A stretch of DNA of 64,000 bases from Peribacillus frigoritolerans (GTDB lineage Bacteria; Bacillota; Bacilli; Bacillales; DSM-1321). Position numbers and translations under genes: made by a program. Below the pieces are notes generated by a model that had not been told where the DNA came from, searched no databases, and saw only the letters and a program-made list of their open reading frames with translations. The stretch lies in contig NZ_JAUUTW010000007.1 in assembly GCF_030676415.1 (NCBI RefSeq), forward strand, positions 62,001-126,000, read 5' to 3'. Shown piece by piece: positions 36,364 to 46,047 of the stretch; the stretch's first letter is position 1, and each line of letters begins with the position of its first letter.

Positions 36364-37323
36364 TTAAGACATTAAATCCACCAGGACCGCTTTTTGGGCA
36401 TGAAGACGATTTCCGGCTTGGTGGAAAACGACGGAATTAGGTCCATCGATGACTTCAGCCGTTACCTCTTCTTCCCTGTGGGCAGGCAGGCAATGCATGA
36501 ATAAATAATCTTCTTTAGCAAGTTTTACAAGTTCACTATTGATTTGATAATCTTTAAAAGCTTCTAAGCGGAGACTATTCTCGATTTCCTGCCCCATGGA
36601 GGTCCATACATCGGAATAGACGATATCCGCATCTTTTATGGCTTCCGAAGCTGAGGTTGTCACCACAATTTCACTGCCAGTCTCTTCTGCCACTTTTTGA
36701 GCATAGGCGACGACCTTTTCATCAGGTTTGTAGGCCTCTGGACACCCAATGGAAAAATCCATTCCCATTTTTGCACAGCCTACCATCAATGAATTGGCAA
36801 CATTATTGCCATCACCGATATAACTCATCTTCAAGCCTTTTAACTGCCCTTTTAACTCGATGATCGTCAAGAAGTCAGCAAGCACCTGACAAGGATGTGC
36901 AAGATCTGTTAACCCATTGATGACTGGGATAGAAGCATTTTCTGACAATTCCAGGATTTTTTCATGCTCGAAGGTACGAATCATGATGCCATCAATGTAT
37001 TCAGAAAGGACTTTTGCAGTATCGGAAATAGTTTCACCACGTCCAATTTGCAAGTCATTGCCACTTAGGAACAAAGCGTGTCCGCCAAGCTGCATCATGC
37101 CTACTTCAAAAGAAACACGGGTACGGGTAGACGATTTTTCAAAGATCATCCCCAGCGTTTTCCCTTTTAAAGGCGTATATTCTTCACCAGCTTGCAATTT
37201 GCCTTTAATGGTCTGCGCCAGCTTTAACAAATCTGCAATTGCCGTTGGTGTAGACTCTTTCATGGTCAAGAAATCTTTTCCATTTAAAATTTTCACTTGT
37301 GTCGGTGCCGTCATTGAACTCAT
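36364..37323 (-). CDS. argF: Ornithine carbamoyltransferase
   Basis: 319 residues with the carbamoyl phosphate site FEKSSTRTRVSFEVGM (STRT) near residue 55 and the HCLPAHRE motif with the Cys near residue 270, plus DLAHPCQVLAD. It makes citrulline from ornithine and carbamoyl phosphate. The ATG at 37323 overlaps the carB stop by 4 nt (ATGA) and has AAAGGAGTG upstream. Last gene of the arginine operon, next to the carbamoyl phosphate synthase that feeds it. Confidence 0.97.
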   Translation of the reverse strand: MSSMTAPTQVKILNGKDFLTMKESTPTAIADLLKLAQTIKGKLQAGEEYTPLKGKTLGMIFEKSSTRTRVSFEVGMMQLGGHALFLSGNDLQIGRGETISDTAKVLSEYIDGIMIRTFEHEKILELSENASIPVINGLTDLAHPCQVLADFLTIIELKGQLKGLKMSYIGDGNNVANSLMVGCAKMGMDFSIGCPEAYKPDEKVVAYAQKVAEETGSEIVVTTSASEAIKDADIVYSDVWTSMGQEIENSLRLEAFKDYQINSELVKLAKEDYLFMHCLPAHREEEVTAEVIDGPNSVVFHQAGNRLHAQKAVLVDLMS

Positions 37324-40300
37324 ACGTGTGACACTCCTTTCGAATATGATACAAGCCATTCCTGAAGCGAGGTAACCCCTGGATCAGCATTTTCTACCGA
37401 TTGTAGATAGGCCTTGAAAGTTTCTTCTTCCGTAAATGCAAGCAGTCGGTATTTCGCTGCAAGTAACCTTAGCTTCTTATCTTCTTCCGTTGTTCCATAT
37501 GCCAAAACGACCGCTGCATTTCCTTCATTTAACCATTTATCAAAATCTGAATTCCCCAATGTCAAACCTGCTTCTTTGATTTGCACTAACAAATCTTCAC
37601 TTAATTGGACTGACCCTGATTGATAAACACCTGAAGTATGTTTAGCTTTTTGAGCATGGAATACTTTTGTTAACGCTTCATTTACCGATTCTCCGATGGC
37701 GATTCCTTCACCTGTTGATTTCATTTCCGGACCTACCTTCGAATCAAGTCCGCTTAGTGCAAATGTAGAGAATACCGGATATTTGACGACAGCATATGGA
37801 ATTTCTTCCATTAAGCCCGTTTTTTCGAACGCATTCGACAATGAATATTTCCCGAGCAATATTTTTGTCGCTATTTGCACCAAGGATACATCGGTCACTT
37901 TACTGATGATCGGAATTGTCCGACTGGCACGAGGATTCACTTCCAATACATATACACTATTTCCCTCAATCACGAATTGGATGTTCATAAGTCCTTTATA
38001 ACCAAGTTCCCTAACTAATTTTTCAGCATAAAGGGTCATTTTATCTTTGATATCATCCGTTAAGGACTGAGCTGGCAATAATGCCATGCTATCCCCTGAA
38101 TGGACGCCTGCTTTCTCTATATGTTCGGCAATGATGGGAATGTATACTTCATTTCCATCCGCAATCAAATCGATTTCGGCTTCCTTCCCTGGAATATAGG
38201 AATCGATCAACACGGGATATACAAGTGCCGTTCCATTTGCCATTCTATTCAATAAGCTTTCCTTGGAGCGGATGATTTCCATTCCCTGGCCGCCTATTAC
38301 ATAGGATGGGCGTAAGAGCACTGGAAAACCGATTGCCTCTGCACGGGCAATTAATTGTTCTTCACCATTGGCCATTGAACCCGGTACATGGGGGATATCC
38401 AGTTTTTGAAGAAGCTGATAAAAACGATCACGATCTTCTAATTGATCAAGTGTATCGAATGAAGTCCCCAACAAATTGACACCGTATTCTTCCAGGCCTT
38501 TTGCCAGGTTTATCGCAGTCTGCCCACCAAATTGGACGATAACATCTTTTATATCTTCCGCTTCTATTACATTAAGAACATATTCAAGAGTTAAAGGTTC
38601 AAAATAAAGACGATCTGCCGTCGCAAAATCCGTGCTTACCGTTTCCGGGTTATTATTGATCATGATCGTTTCAACATTTTCATCCTGAAGTGCATAAACA
38701 CCGTGAACCGAACAGTAATCAAATTCTATTCCCTGTCCGATGCGAATCGGACCGCTGCCAATCATCAAGACTTTCTTTTTATCAGTTTTTTGCTGTTCGT
38801 TCTCACCAAAATATGTTGAATAGTGATAGTTCGTATGTGATGCGAACTCGGCTGCACATGTATCAACCGTTTTGTAGACCGCCGTAAGGCCTAGTGATTT
38901 GCGGAGTGCTCTCACTTGCATCTCACTTACTTTCCATACGGATGCAAGATAGCGGTCTGAAAAGCCCTTTTCCTTGTATGTCTGCAGTTCTTCCCTTGTT
39001 ACCTGATCGATTGCCTTAGCTTCAATCTCCATTTCGTTTTGAATCAATGATGCAAAGGATTTAAGGAAGAAATAATCTATGGCTGTCGCTTCATGGATTT
39101 CTTCAATCGTCACACCTTTTCTAAGCATTTCAAAAATGACAAATATTCGTTCATCAGATTTTTCTGCAAGCTTTCCCCAAAGGTCAGGAACCGTTTTATT
39201 TTTCAGCGATGATAGCTGCAGCCCAATCGTTTTCAATTCCAAAGAATCGACGGCCTTTTGGACTCCCCCTTCAAAGCTGCGGTGTAATGCCATCACTTCA
39301 CCAGTCGCCTTCATCTGTGTTCCCAATTTGCGGTTGGCGGTCGTGAATTTATCGAATGGCCACCTCGGGAACTTAACCGCTACATAGTCAAGAGCAGGTT
39401 CGAAGCTTGAATAAGTGCTATTCGTTACAGGATTAATGAGCTCCGATAAATCGTAGCCGACAGCTAGCTTTGCGGCTATGCGTGCTATGGGATAACCTGT
39501 TGCTTTGGAAGCTAGTGCCGATGAACGGCTGACGCGCGGGTTTACTTCTATTAAATAATATTGCTTGCTATTCGGATCAAGTGCAAATTGAATGTTACAG
39601 CCGCCTATGATACCTAAAGCAGAAATGATTTTAATGGAAGCGGCACGCAGCATCTGAAACTCATCATCCGATAAAGTCTGTGATGGTGCCACGACGATTG
39701 AATCACCTGTATGAATCCCTACCGGGTCGATATTTTCCATATTACAGATGGTGATGCACGTATTGTTGCCATCTCGCATAACTTCATATTCGACTTCCTT
39801 ATAACCAGCTATGCTTCTTTCAATCAAGCATTGTGTAATCGGGCTTTCTTGAAGTCCGCCCCGTACAAGTTCCTTAAAGGTGTCCAGTGAATCAGCAATT
39901 CCACCGCCAGTTCCGCCGAGTGTATAAGCGGGACGAACGATGATGGGGAAACCGATTTTGTCGGCAAATGCCAACGCTTCTTCAAGTGTATGGACAATTG
40001 TACTGTCGGGAACGGGTTCACCTATTTCAAACATCAACTCACGGAACAGTTCACGATCCTCCCCTTTTTTGATGGAATCGATCGGAGTTCCCAATAATTT
40101 GACTTTATATTTTTCAAGTATTCCAGCATCATCCAATTGATAAGCAAGATTCAATCCTGTTTGACCGCCTAATGTAGCGAGCAGGCCATCCGGCTTTTCT
40201 TTGGAAATGATCTTTTCCAGTACATCAACCGTTAAAGGTTCGAAATAGACGGCATCCGCATTCATATCATCAGTCATGATCGTTGCAGGATTGTTGTTGA

Positions 40301-40439
40301 CCAGTATGACTTTATATCCTTCTTCCTTTAAAGCAAGGCAGGCCTGTGTACCTGCATAATCGAATTCGGCGGCCTGCCCGATGACAATCGGCCCCGAACC
40401 AATCACTAGAATGGTCTGTATCGTGTCGTCCTTAGGCAT
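37320..40439 (-). CDS. carB: Carbamoyl phosphate synthase large subunit (arginine-linked)
   Basis: 1039 residues with two homologous halves: each has an ATP-grasp domain (IGSGPIVIGQAAEFDYAGTQ in the first half, IGSGPIRIGQGIEFDYCSVH in the second) with LIEVNPRVSRSSAL and LEVNPRASRTIPI. The C terminus (about 930-1039) is the allosteric MGS-like domain. It overlaps carA by 8 nt and argF by 4 nt. Location in the arg operon marks it as the arginine-specific enzyme, as in B. subtilis, distinct from the pyr operon copy. Confidence 0.97.
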   Translation of the reverse strand: MPKDDTIQTILVIGSGPIVIGQAAEFDYAGTQACLALKEEGYKVILVNNNPATIMTDDMNADAVYFEPLTVDVLEKIISKEKPDGLLATLGGQTGLNLAYQLDDAGILEKYKVKLLGTPIDSIKKGEDRELFRELMFEIGEPVPDSTIVHTLEEALAFADKIGFPIIVRPAYTLGGTGGGIADSLDTFKELVRGGLQESPITQCLIERSIAGYKEVEYEVMRDGNNTCITICNMENIDPVGIHTGDSIVVAPSQTLSDDEFQMLRAASIKIISALGIIGGCNIQFALDPNSKQYYLIEVNPRVSRSSALASKATGYPIARIAAKLAVGYDLSELINPVTNSTYSSFEPALDYVAVKFPRWPFDKFTTANRKLGTQMKATGEVMALHRSFEGGVQKAVDSLELKTIGLQLSSLKNKTVPDLWGKLAEKSDERIFVIFEMLRKGVTIEEIHEATAIDYFFLKSFASLIQNEMEIEAKAIDQVTREELQTYKEKGFSDRYLASVWKVSEMQVRALRKSLGLTAVYKTVDTCAAEFASHTNYHYSTYFGENEQQKTDKKKVLMIGSGPIRIGQGIEFDYCSVHGVYALQDENVETIMINNNPETVSTDFATADRLYFEPLTLEYVLNVIEAEDIKDVIVQFGGQTAINLAKGLEEYGVNLLGTSFDTLDQLEDRDRFYQLLQKLDIPHVPGSMANGEEQLIARAEAIGFPVLLRPSYVIGGQGMEIIRSKESLLNRMANGTALVYPVLIDSYIPGKEAEIDLIADGNEVYIPIIAEHIEKAGVHSGDSMALLPAQSLTDDIKDKMTLYAEKLVRELGYKGLMNIQFVIEGNSVYVLEVNPRASRTIPIISKVTDVSLVQIATKILLGKYSLSNAFEKTGLMEEIPYAVVKYPVFSTFALSGLDSKVGPEMKSTGEGIAIGESVNEALTKVFHAQKAKHTSGVYQSGSVQLSEDLLVQIKEAGLTLGNSDFDKWLNEGNAAVVLAYGTTEEDKKLRLLAAKYRLLAFTEEETFKAYLQSVENADPGVTSLQEWLVSYSKGVSHV

Positions 40440-41514
40440 AAGCTTTTTCTCTCCCGCTATAATCATTTATCATTTGTAAAAAGTCATTGAATAGTAATGA
40501 ACTCTCGATAGGTCCTGGATTTGCTTCTGGGTGGTACTGGGTAGTGAAGATTGGCAAGTCTTCATGCATGAGCCCCTCAACCGTGTTATCATTCACGTTT
40601 CTGAATCTCACTTGAAGCGATGTTCCTTGTAAGCTCGGTTCATCAACCTCATAACTATGATTCTGCGAACTCATATACACCTTTTTCGTTTTCAAATCGA
40701 CCACGGGCTGATTCGCACCGCGATGTCCAAACAGCATTTTTTTAGTATTTCCACCTAAGGCAAGGGCCGTTAATTGATGACCGAGGCAGATGCCCATCGT
40801 TGGAAAATTCGTAATGATCTTTTTTATGTTTCCTAAAAGGTATTCAAGCTGTTTTGGATCCCCAGGTCCATTTGAAAGCAAAATACCATCTGGCTTCAAG
40901 TCCTTGATTTGTTCGAATTCAGTATCAAATGGTACGACAGAGACTCGGCAGCCTTGCTCGACCAATGAATCCAATATGGATTTTTTATAGCCGAAATCCA
41001 TCATTACCACGTGCTTGTCGCCTTCCCCAAAACTCTCGACAACCTTTGTGGATACCTCAGCAACGTGGGCTGACAAACCATTCAGGCCAGGTACGACAGT
41101 GTATTTTTCTTCCGCTGTGATGACTGCCTGCATGGAACCTTCCTGTCTTATATTCTTAACGACCGCTCTTGTGTCAACATGGCTTAAAAGAGGTATGTTC
41201 CACTTGTCTAAATATTCACCCAGTGAATATTTAGCTTGATAATGGGAATGGCTCATATTTCCTTCGTATACAATCACACCGGCAACATGCGGCTTCTTAC
41301 TTTCAAAGTCATGTTCATTGATTCCATAATTCCCGATTAGTGGGTATGTGAAGATGACAATCTGGTCCTTATAGGAAGGATCTGTCAACACTTCTTGATA
41401 TCCGGTCATTCCTGTAAAAAAGACAATCTCTCCAGTGATTGTTTTTTCAGTCGATTTAGTCAGCAGTTCCCCTTCAAAGACGGAACCATTCTCTAAATAT
41501 AGATAGCTTTTCAT
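40432..41514 (-). CDS. carA: Carbamoyl phosphate synthase small subunit
   Basis: 360 residues: N-terminal CPSase_sm domain (GSVFEGELL, EVLTDPSYKDQIVIFTYPLI) and a class I glutamine amidotransferase domain with GPGDPKQLE, the nucleophile in GICLGHQLTAL, and TQYHPEANPGP. It supplies ammonia from glutamine to CarB. The ATG at 41514 lies 6 nt behind GAGGTG; the GTG inside that site was rejected. The 81-nt gap to argD holds a possible secondary promoter (41556-41590). Confidence 0.96.
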   Translation of the reverse strand: MKSYLYLENGSVFEGELLTKSTEKTITGEIVFFTGMTGYQEVLTDPSYKDQIVIFTYPLIGNYGINEHDFESKKPHVAGVIVYEGNMSHSHYQAKYSLGEYLDKWNIPLLSHVDTRAVVKNIRQEGSMQAVITAEEKYTVVPGLNGLSAHVAEVSTKVVESFGEGDKHVVMMDFGYKKSILDSLVEQGCRVSVVPFDTEFEQIKDLKPDGILLSNGPGDPKQLEYLLGNIKKIITNFPTMGICLGHQLTALALGGNTKKMLFGHRGANQPVVDLKTKKVYMSSQNHSYEVDEPSLQGTSLQVRFRNVNDNTVEGLMHEDLPIFTTQYHPEANPGPIESSLLFNDFLQMINDYSGREKAYA

Positions 41515-41555
41515 GATCTTCACCTCTTTAGATGATGTATATTTATATATACAAT

Positions 41556-41590
41556 AGCATAATTATTCATTTTGTTCTATAAAAATTCAA
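41556..41590 (-). promoter_or_regulatory. Possible internal promoter and ARG-like box before carA
   Basis: Minus strand TTGAAT (41585-41590), 17-nt spacer, AATAAT (41562-41567), overlapping AATGAATAATTATGC, which resembles an ArgR/AhrC box (CATGAATAAAAATKCAAK). Weak evidence; would allow carAB-argF to be expressed apart from argCJBD. Confidence 0.35.
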
Positions 41591-41595
41591 TAAAT

Positions 41596-42747
41596 TTAGA
41601 CAATTTGTTTAATTGCCAATACTTTTTTAATCTTGTTTATAGCCCTATCGATCTCCGATTCGGTAACTGTCAGAGATGGGAGTAAACGAAGTACTTTAGG
41701 ACCTGCACTCAATACAAGTAAGCCCTCTTCTTGCAGTTCCATTAAAAACACCTGAACATCTTGTCTACATTCAATTCCGACCATCATTCCCAGTCCGCGA
41801 ATCTCTTTCACTTCTTCCATGTCCTTCAATGCTTTTGCCAATTCGCTCTCAAGGTATTCAGCCTTTTTAACGGTTTCTTTTAAAAACCCTGATTGGAAAA
41901 TTTCCTTTAACACGGCTTCGGCCGCTGAGACACTAACGGGATTACCTCCAAAAGTGGATCCATGACTTCCAGGGTTAAAGAATTCAGACAGTGCTTCCTT
42001 TCCAATCATCGCCCCGATTGGCAGGCCATTTCCCAGCCCCTTTGCTGAAGTGATGATGTCCGGTTGGATATTAAAATGCTGGAATGCAAATGGTTTCCCT
42101 GTACGCCCTATCCCAGTCTGAATTTCATCAATGATAAGGAGAGCTCCGTGTTCTTGGCATTTAGTTTGAATCGCGTCCAGATATGGTTGCTGTACAACAT
42201 GGATGCCGCCCTCTCCTTGAACAATTTCAATCATTACAGCTGCCGTATTTTCATCGATTGCTGCTGTCATGGCATCATTATCATTAAATGGAACATATTC
42301 GAACGAAGCTAGCATCGGTCCGAAACCAGTCTTGATTTTTTCCTGACCCGTTGCAGCCATCGTTGCAAACGTACGGCCGTGGAAAGACTGCTGACATGTG
42401 ACAATTTTGCTTTTCCCAGTAGCTTTACGTGCTAGTTTGATAGCTGCCTCATTCGCCTCGGCACCGCTGTTGGCAAAGAACACCTGACTTAAACCAGAGG
42501 CATCAGCCAGCATTTTTGCTGTCCGCTCCTGTATGGAACTTTGAAACATGTTCGATACATGCCAATATTTATTAAGCTGTTCCGTAACGGCCATTTTTAC
42601 CTTCTCATGACAATGTCCAAGATTCAAAACCCCGATTCCGGATGTGAAATCCAGATACTCTTTACCTGTTACACTCGTAATCTTCAATCCTGACGCTTTT
42701 CTTGGCTCAATGTTCCACCTTGCATATGTTGGAAATAAAGAACTCAT
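41596..42747 (-). CDS. argD: Acetylornithine aminotransferase
   Basis: 383 residues, class III PLP aminotransferase: ANSGAEANEAAIKLARKAT, IDEIQTGIGRTG and the Schiff-base Lys in ITSAKGLGNGLPIGAMIG near residue 240. It converts N-acetylglutamate semialdehyde to N-acetylornithine. Its ATG overlaps the argB stop by 4 nt, with GAAGGGG in the end of argB as ribosome site. Confidence 0.96.
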   Translation of the reverse strand: MSSLFPTYARWNIEPRKASGLKITSVTGKEYLDFTSGIGVLNLGHCHEKVKMAVTEQLNKYWHVSNMFQSSIQERTAKMLADASGLSQVFFANSGAEANEAAIKLARKATGKSKIVTCQQSFHGRTFATMAATGQEKIKTGFGPMLASFEYVPFNDNDAMTAAIDENTAAVMIEIVQGEGGIHVVQQPYLDAIQTKCQEHGALLIIDEIQTGIGRTGKPFAFQHFNIQPDIITSAKGLGNGLPIGAMIGKEALSEFFNPGSHGSTFGGNPVSVSAAEAVLKEIFQSGFLKETVKKAEYLESELAKALKDMEEVKEIRGLGMMVGIECRQDVQVFLMELQEEGLLVLSAGPKVLRLLPSLTVTESEIDRAINKIKKVLAIKQIV

Positions 42748-43517
42748 TGAAATACCCCTTCTTCCTGAAGAAATTTCGTACCGATGAATTGTCCGCCTTG
42801 ATAAAAATGATCTTTCCCACTAACGATCATCACTTCTTCAATCCCTTTATTCAGCACCGACAACGCTGTATTGACTTTCGGGATCATTCCCCCATGGATA
42901 CTTCCATCCATGATCATATTCTTCGTTTCCGTTTCATTCAATCTCTCAATGATCTGCCCATTCTTCAGGACCCCTTTAACATCGGTCACAAATAAACACA
43001 TATCGGCCGATAATGCCTTAGCTACAGACCCAGCAGCCATATCGGCATTGACATTTAATTTTGTGCCTTCTTCGGTAGTTGAAATGGGCGTCAATACCGG
43101 ACAATAACCTTTTTCGAATAAAAGTCCGAATAATTCCGTATTGACCTGTTGTATCTCACCAACAGCTCCAAGTTTCTTTTCATCGATATAATCACCTGTG
43201 AGAATTCCACCGTCAGAGCCATTTATACCGATTGCCTTGATGCCATGAGATTCCAATTTATGAACGAGGCTGCGATTCGATTTGCCTGCCAGCATAAGTT
43301 CCACAATTTCCAACACTTCAGTGGTCGTTTTTCTTAAACCATCTTCAAATACTGGTTCAATTTCAAATTTTTCTAGCATTGAATTTATATCAGGGCCGCC
43401 TCCATGCACAAACACAATATGGTAGCCGCGGTTTTGTAACTCTTTAACACTATTGAAAAAAGACTCCGATAACTCATTAATGATGCTGCCGCCGCACTTT
43501 ATGACTAATATGTCCAT
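42744..43517 (-). CDS. argB: Acetylglutamate kinase
   Basis: 257 residues of the amino acid kinase family: IKCGGSI at the N terminus, FVHGGGPDINSML, GINGSDGGILTG, NVNADMAAGSVAKAL and DVKGVL. It phosphorylates N-acetylglutamate, the second committed step of arginine synthesis. The ATG at 43517 follows AGAGGTG; an in-frame GTG at 43526 is part of that site. It lies 12 nt after argJ. Confidence 0.96.
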   Translation of the reverse strand: MDILVIKCGGSIINELSESFFNSVKELQNRGYHIVFVHGGGPDINSMLEKFEIEPVFEDGLRKTTTEVLEIVELMLAGKSNRSLVHKLESHGIKAIGINGSDGGILTGDYIDEKKLGAVGEIQQVNTELFGLLFEKGYCPVLTPISTTEEGTKLNVNADMAAGSVAKALSADMCLFVTDVKGVLKNGQIIERLNETETKNMIMDGSIHGGMIPKVNTALSVLNKGIEEVMIVSGKDHFYQGGQFIGTKFLQEEGVFQ

Positions 43518-43529
43518 ACTTTTCACCTC

Positions 43530-44762
43530 TTACGAACGATAGCTTCCGTTTATTTTCACATAATCATAGGTTAAATCGCAGCCCCATGCCGTGCCTGATT
43601 CATTACCATCTTTCAAATAAACATGAATGATGATACTTTCGTTCTCCAAGTATGCTTTGGCTTCTTCCTCAGAAAACATGATTGGCTCACCATCTTTAAG
43701 TACGACGATATCACCAAAAACGATCGTTGTTTGATCCGGATTGAATCCCACTCCGCTTCTTCCCATTGCAGCAATGATTCGTCCCCAGTTTGCATCCGCT
43801 CCAAAAGCTGCCGTTTTCACTAGATTTGACCCAACGATCGTCTTCGCCATCATCTGTGAATCCTGCTTCGTATTCATGCCATGAACATTCACTTCTATCA
43901 GTTTTGTGGCACCTTCTCCGTCTTTCGCAATTTGTTTGGCGAGATTTTCGGAAGTTTGCTTTAATAATTCCAGGAAGATGGACCATTCCGGATGGTTAGG
44001 TGTCAACGGTTCATTGTTCGCTTCCCCATTCGCCAGCACCAATACCATGTCGTTCGTTGAACAGTCGCCATCAACCGTGATTTGATTGAATGTATCATTT
44101 GTAATGGAGGATAATGCTTGCTGTAAATCATCCGGTTCAATGACAGCATCCGTCGTAATGAAACCGAGCATTGTGGCCATGTTTGGATGAATCATTCCCG
44201 AACCCTTTGCAGCACCGCCCATTTTCACGGTTTTACCGTCAATAATTGTTTCATAACCACAGCTCTTCGTTACAATATCCGTTGTTAAAATGGCGGTACC
44301 AAAATCTTCAGCAGCTTCAGGTGTATTTTCTGGATGCAATGACTCTATGCCTTTTCTTACTTTTTCCATTTCCATGAATTCCCCTATGACTCCCGTTGAA
44401 GCCACTGCAAATGAATGGTCCTCCAAACCGAACTTTTGAGCCGCAAGCTTCCTCATTTCATTTGCATCTTTTAAACCCTGTTCACCTGTACAAGCATTCG
44501 CACAAGCACTATTCACTACAATGCCGTGAAGTTTTCCAGTAACGGCAATACTATCTTTCGTTACATTGATTGGAGCGGCTTGAACTACATTTTGTGTATA
44601 AACCGCCGCGGCTGATGCTGGGACATCGGTAAAAATGATGCCAACGTCCTTTTTGGAATAACGTAATCCCGCATGGACACCTGACGCTTTGAACCCTTGG
44701 GGCATTAAAATGTTTCCTTCTTGAATTTGTTTGATTTCTTCAACTGGCTGTAGTGTATTCAT
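43530..44762 (-). CDS. argJ: Bifunctional ornithine acetyltransferase/N-acetylglutamate synthase
   Basis: 410 residues. The self-cleavage site of the ArgJ family is visible: KGSGMIHPNMATMLGFITTD, where the chain splits between Ala and Thr to give alpha and beta subunits, with Thr as catalytic nucleophile. It recycles the acetyl group from acetylornithine to glutamate and may also acetylate with acetyl-CoA. GGAGGG precedes the ATG. The operon lacks a separate argA or argE, consistent with the cyclic pathway. Confidence 0.96.
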   Translation of the reverse strand: MNTLQPVEEIKQIQEGNILMPQGFKASGVHAGLRYSKKDVGIIFTDVPASAAAVYTQNVVQAAPINVTKDSIAVTGKLHGIVVNSACANACTGEQGLKDANEMRKLAAQKFGLEDHSFAVASTGVIGEFMEMEKVRKGIESLHPENTPEAAEDFGTAILTTDIVTKSCGYETIIDGKTVKMGGAAKGSGMIHPNMATMLGFITTDAVIEPDDLQQALSSITNDTFNQITVDGDCSTNDMVLVLANGEANNEPLTPNHPEWSIFLELLKQTSENLAKQIAKDGEGATKLIEVNVHGMNTKQDSQMMAKTIVGSNLVKTAAFGADANWGRIIAAMGRSGVGFNPDQTTIVFGDIVVLKDGEPIMFSEEEAKAYLENESIIIHVYLKDGNESGTAWGCDLTYDYVKINGSYRS

Positions 44763-44778
44763 TGTTTCCCTCCAAAGT

Positions 44779-45816
44779 TTACGGATATAGCGGACTGTTC
44801 CATAGTCCTGCCGTTTCTTTTAGTCCCATTAATATATTTGCATTTTGAATGGCCTGCCCTGCAGCACCCTTCACTAAATTATCAATAACTGAAACCACCG
44901 TTACCTTACCTGTCCTTTCATCATAATCGACGCCAATGTCGCAAAAGTTCGATCCATATACCTGTTTCGTGGATGGAAAGCGATCAAGGGGCTGTACCCG
45001 GACAAATGGGTGGTTCTCGTATACGGTTTCGTATAAATCCTTTAATTCAACATTTGAGGTTTCCCGATCTACCTTTATATACATCGTTGCCATAATCCCT
45101 CTTGTCATTGGCACAAGATGAGTATTAAAGGTAATAGGCTGTAAACCTGATGACCATCGCCCAAGCTGTTGTTCGATTTCCGGTATGTGTTGATGTTGAT
45201 TTACCTTATATATCTTAAAGTTCTCATTCATTTCACTATAATGGGTGACTGCCGAAGGTGATTTACCTGCCCCTGAAACCCCGGATTTTGCATCGATGAT
45301 CACTTCGGCAGCTGCTCCGGCCAATCCTTCAGTGAATAAAGGGGCAAGCCCTAATAGTGAAGCGGTTGGGTAACACCCAGGATTTGCAATAATCGTTGCT
45401 TTTTTTATTGCTTCAGCATTCCATTCAGCCAATCCGTAAACGGCTTCTTCAATAATATGCTGTGGCGCGGCTGGTTTTTTATACCAGTGTTCGTATTCAC
45501 CTGGAGTTTGAAGTCTTAGGTCTCCCGATAGGTCGATTACTTTTATGTCAAGGTCAGAAAATTCCGAAATCAATTGCGAGGAAACACCGGAAGGAGTTGC
45601 AAGAAATACAATATCTGATTTTTTTGCAATCGCTTCCGGATCAATTTCTTCTAATGTATCTTTCATATGCATTAAATGTGCATTTTCTTCATATAAACTT
45701 CGACCAAATTGGGATGAAGTATGCAATGATTTTATTTTAAATTGCGGATGATTATTCAAAAATCTTATTAGTTCCACTCCTCCATAACCCGTTGCACCTA
45801 CTATTGATACGTTCAT
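44779..45816 (-). CDS. argC: N-acetyl-gamma-glutamyl-phosphate reductase
   Basis: 345 residues with the NADP-binding SIVGATGYGGVELIRFL start and the catalytic Cys in ANPGCYPTASLLGLAPL near residue 148. It reduces N-acetylglutamyl phosphate to the semialdehyde. First gene of argC-argJ-argB-argD-carA-carB-argF, behind an ARG-box-like promoter. AGGAGATGG precedes the ATG. Confidence 0.97.
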   Translation of the reverse strand: MNVSIVGATGYGGVELIRFLNNHPQFKIKSLHTSSQFGRSLYEENAHLMHMKDTLEEIDPEAIAKKSDIVFLATPSGVSSQLISEFSDLDIKVIDLSGDLRLQTPGEYEHWYKKPAAPQHIIEEAVYGLAEWNAEAIKKATIIANPGCYPTASLLGLAPLFTEGLAGAAAEVIIDAKSGVSGAGKSPSAVTHYSEMNENFKIYKVNQHQHIPEIEQQLGRWSSGLQPITFNTHLVPMTRGIMATMYIKVDRETSNVELKDLYETVYENHPFVRVQPLDRFPSTKQVYGSNFCDIGVDYDERTGKVTVVSVIDNLVKGAAGQAIQNANILMGLKETAGLWNSPLYP

Positions 45817-45864
45817 AAAACCATCTCCTATAATTTCAGGTCCCTGTCATTCTTTGATTCTATT

Positions 45865-45911
45865 ATTATAAGACTGAATAAAAATAAAATCAAATGTATT
45901 TTTATAAATTT
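45865..45911 (-). promoter_or_regulatory. Promoter of the arg operon with ARG-box-like sequence
   Basis: Minus strand TTGATT (45888-45893), 17-nt spacer, TATAAT (45865-45870). The spacer and the bases upstream read as TATTTTTATTCAG and AAATTTATAAAAATACATTT, which resemble tandem ArgR/AhrC boxes (CATGAATAAAAATKCAAK). AhrC repression by arginine is inferred from family knowledge. Confidence 0.65.
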
Positions 45912-46047
45912 TCAAACAAAAATTTAAAATGAAAAATTATCCACCAAAAATCCTATATTATCCAAATATGTTGACTGCTAGGGTTTTTTCCGTTTAAATC
46001 AAAGGTAGTAATTGAGTAATGACGGTATCTGAAAGGTGGTCATATGC

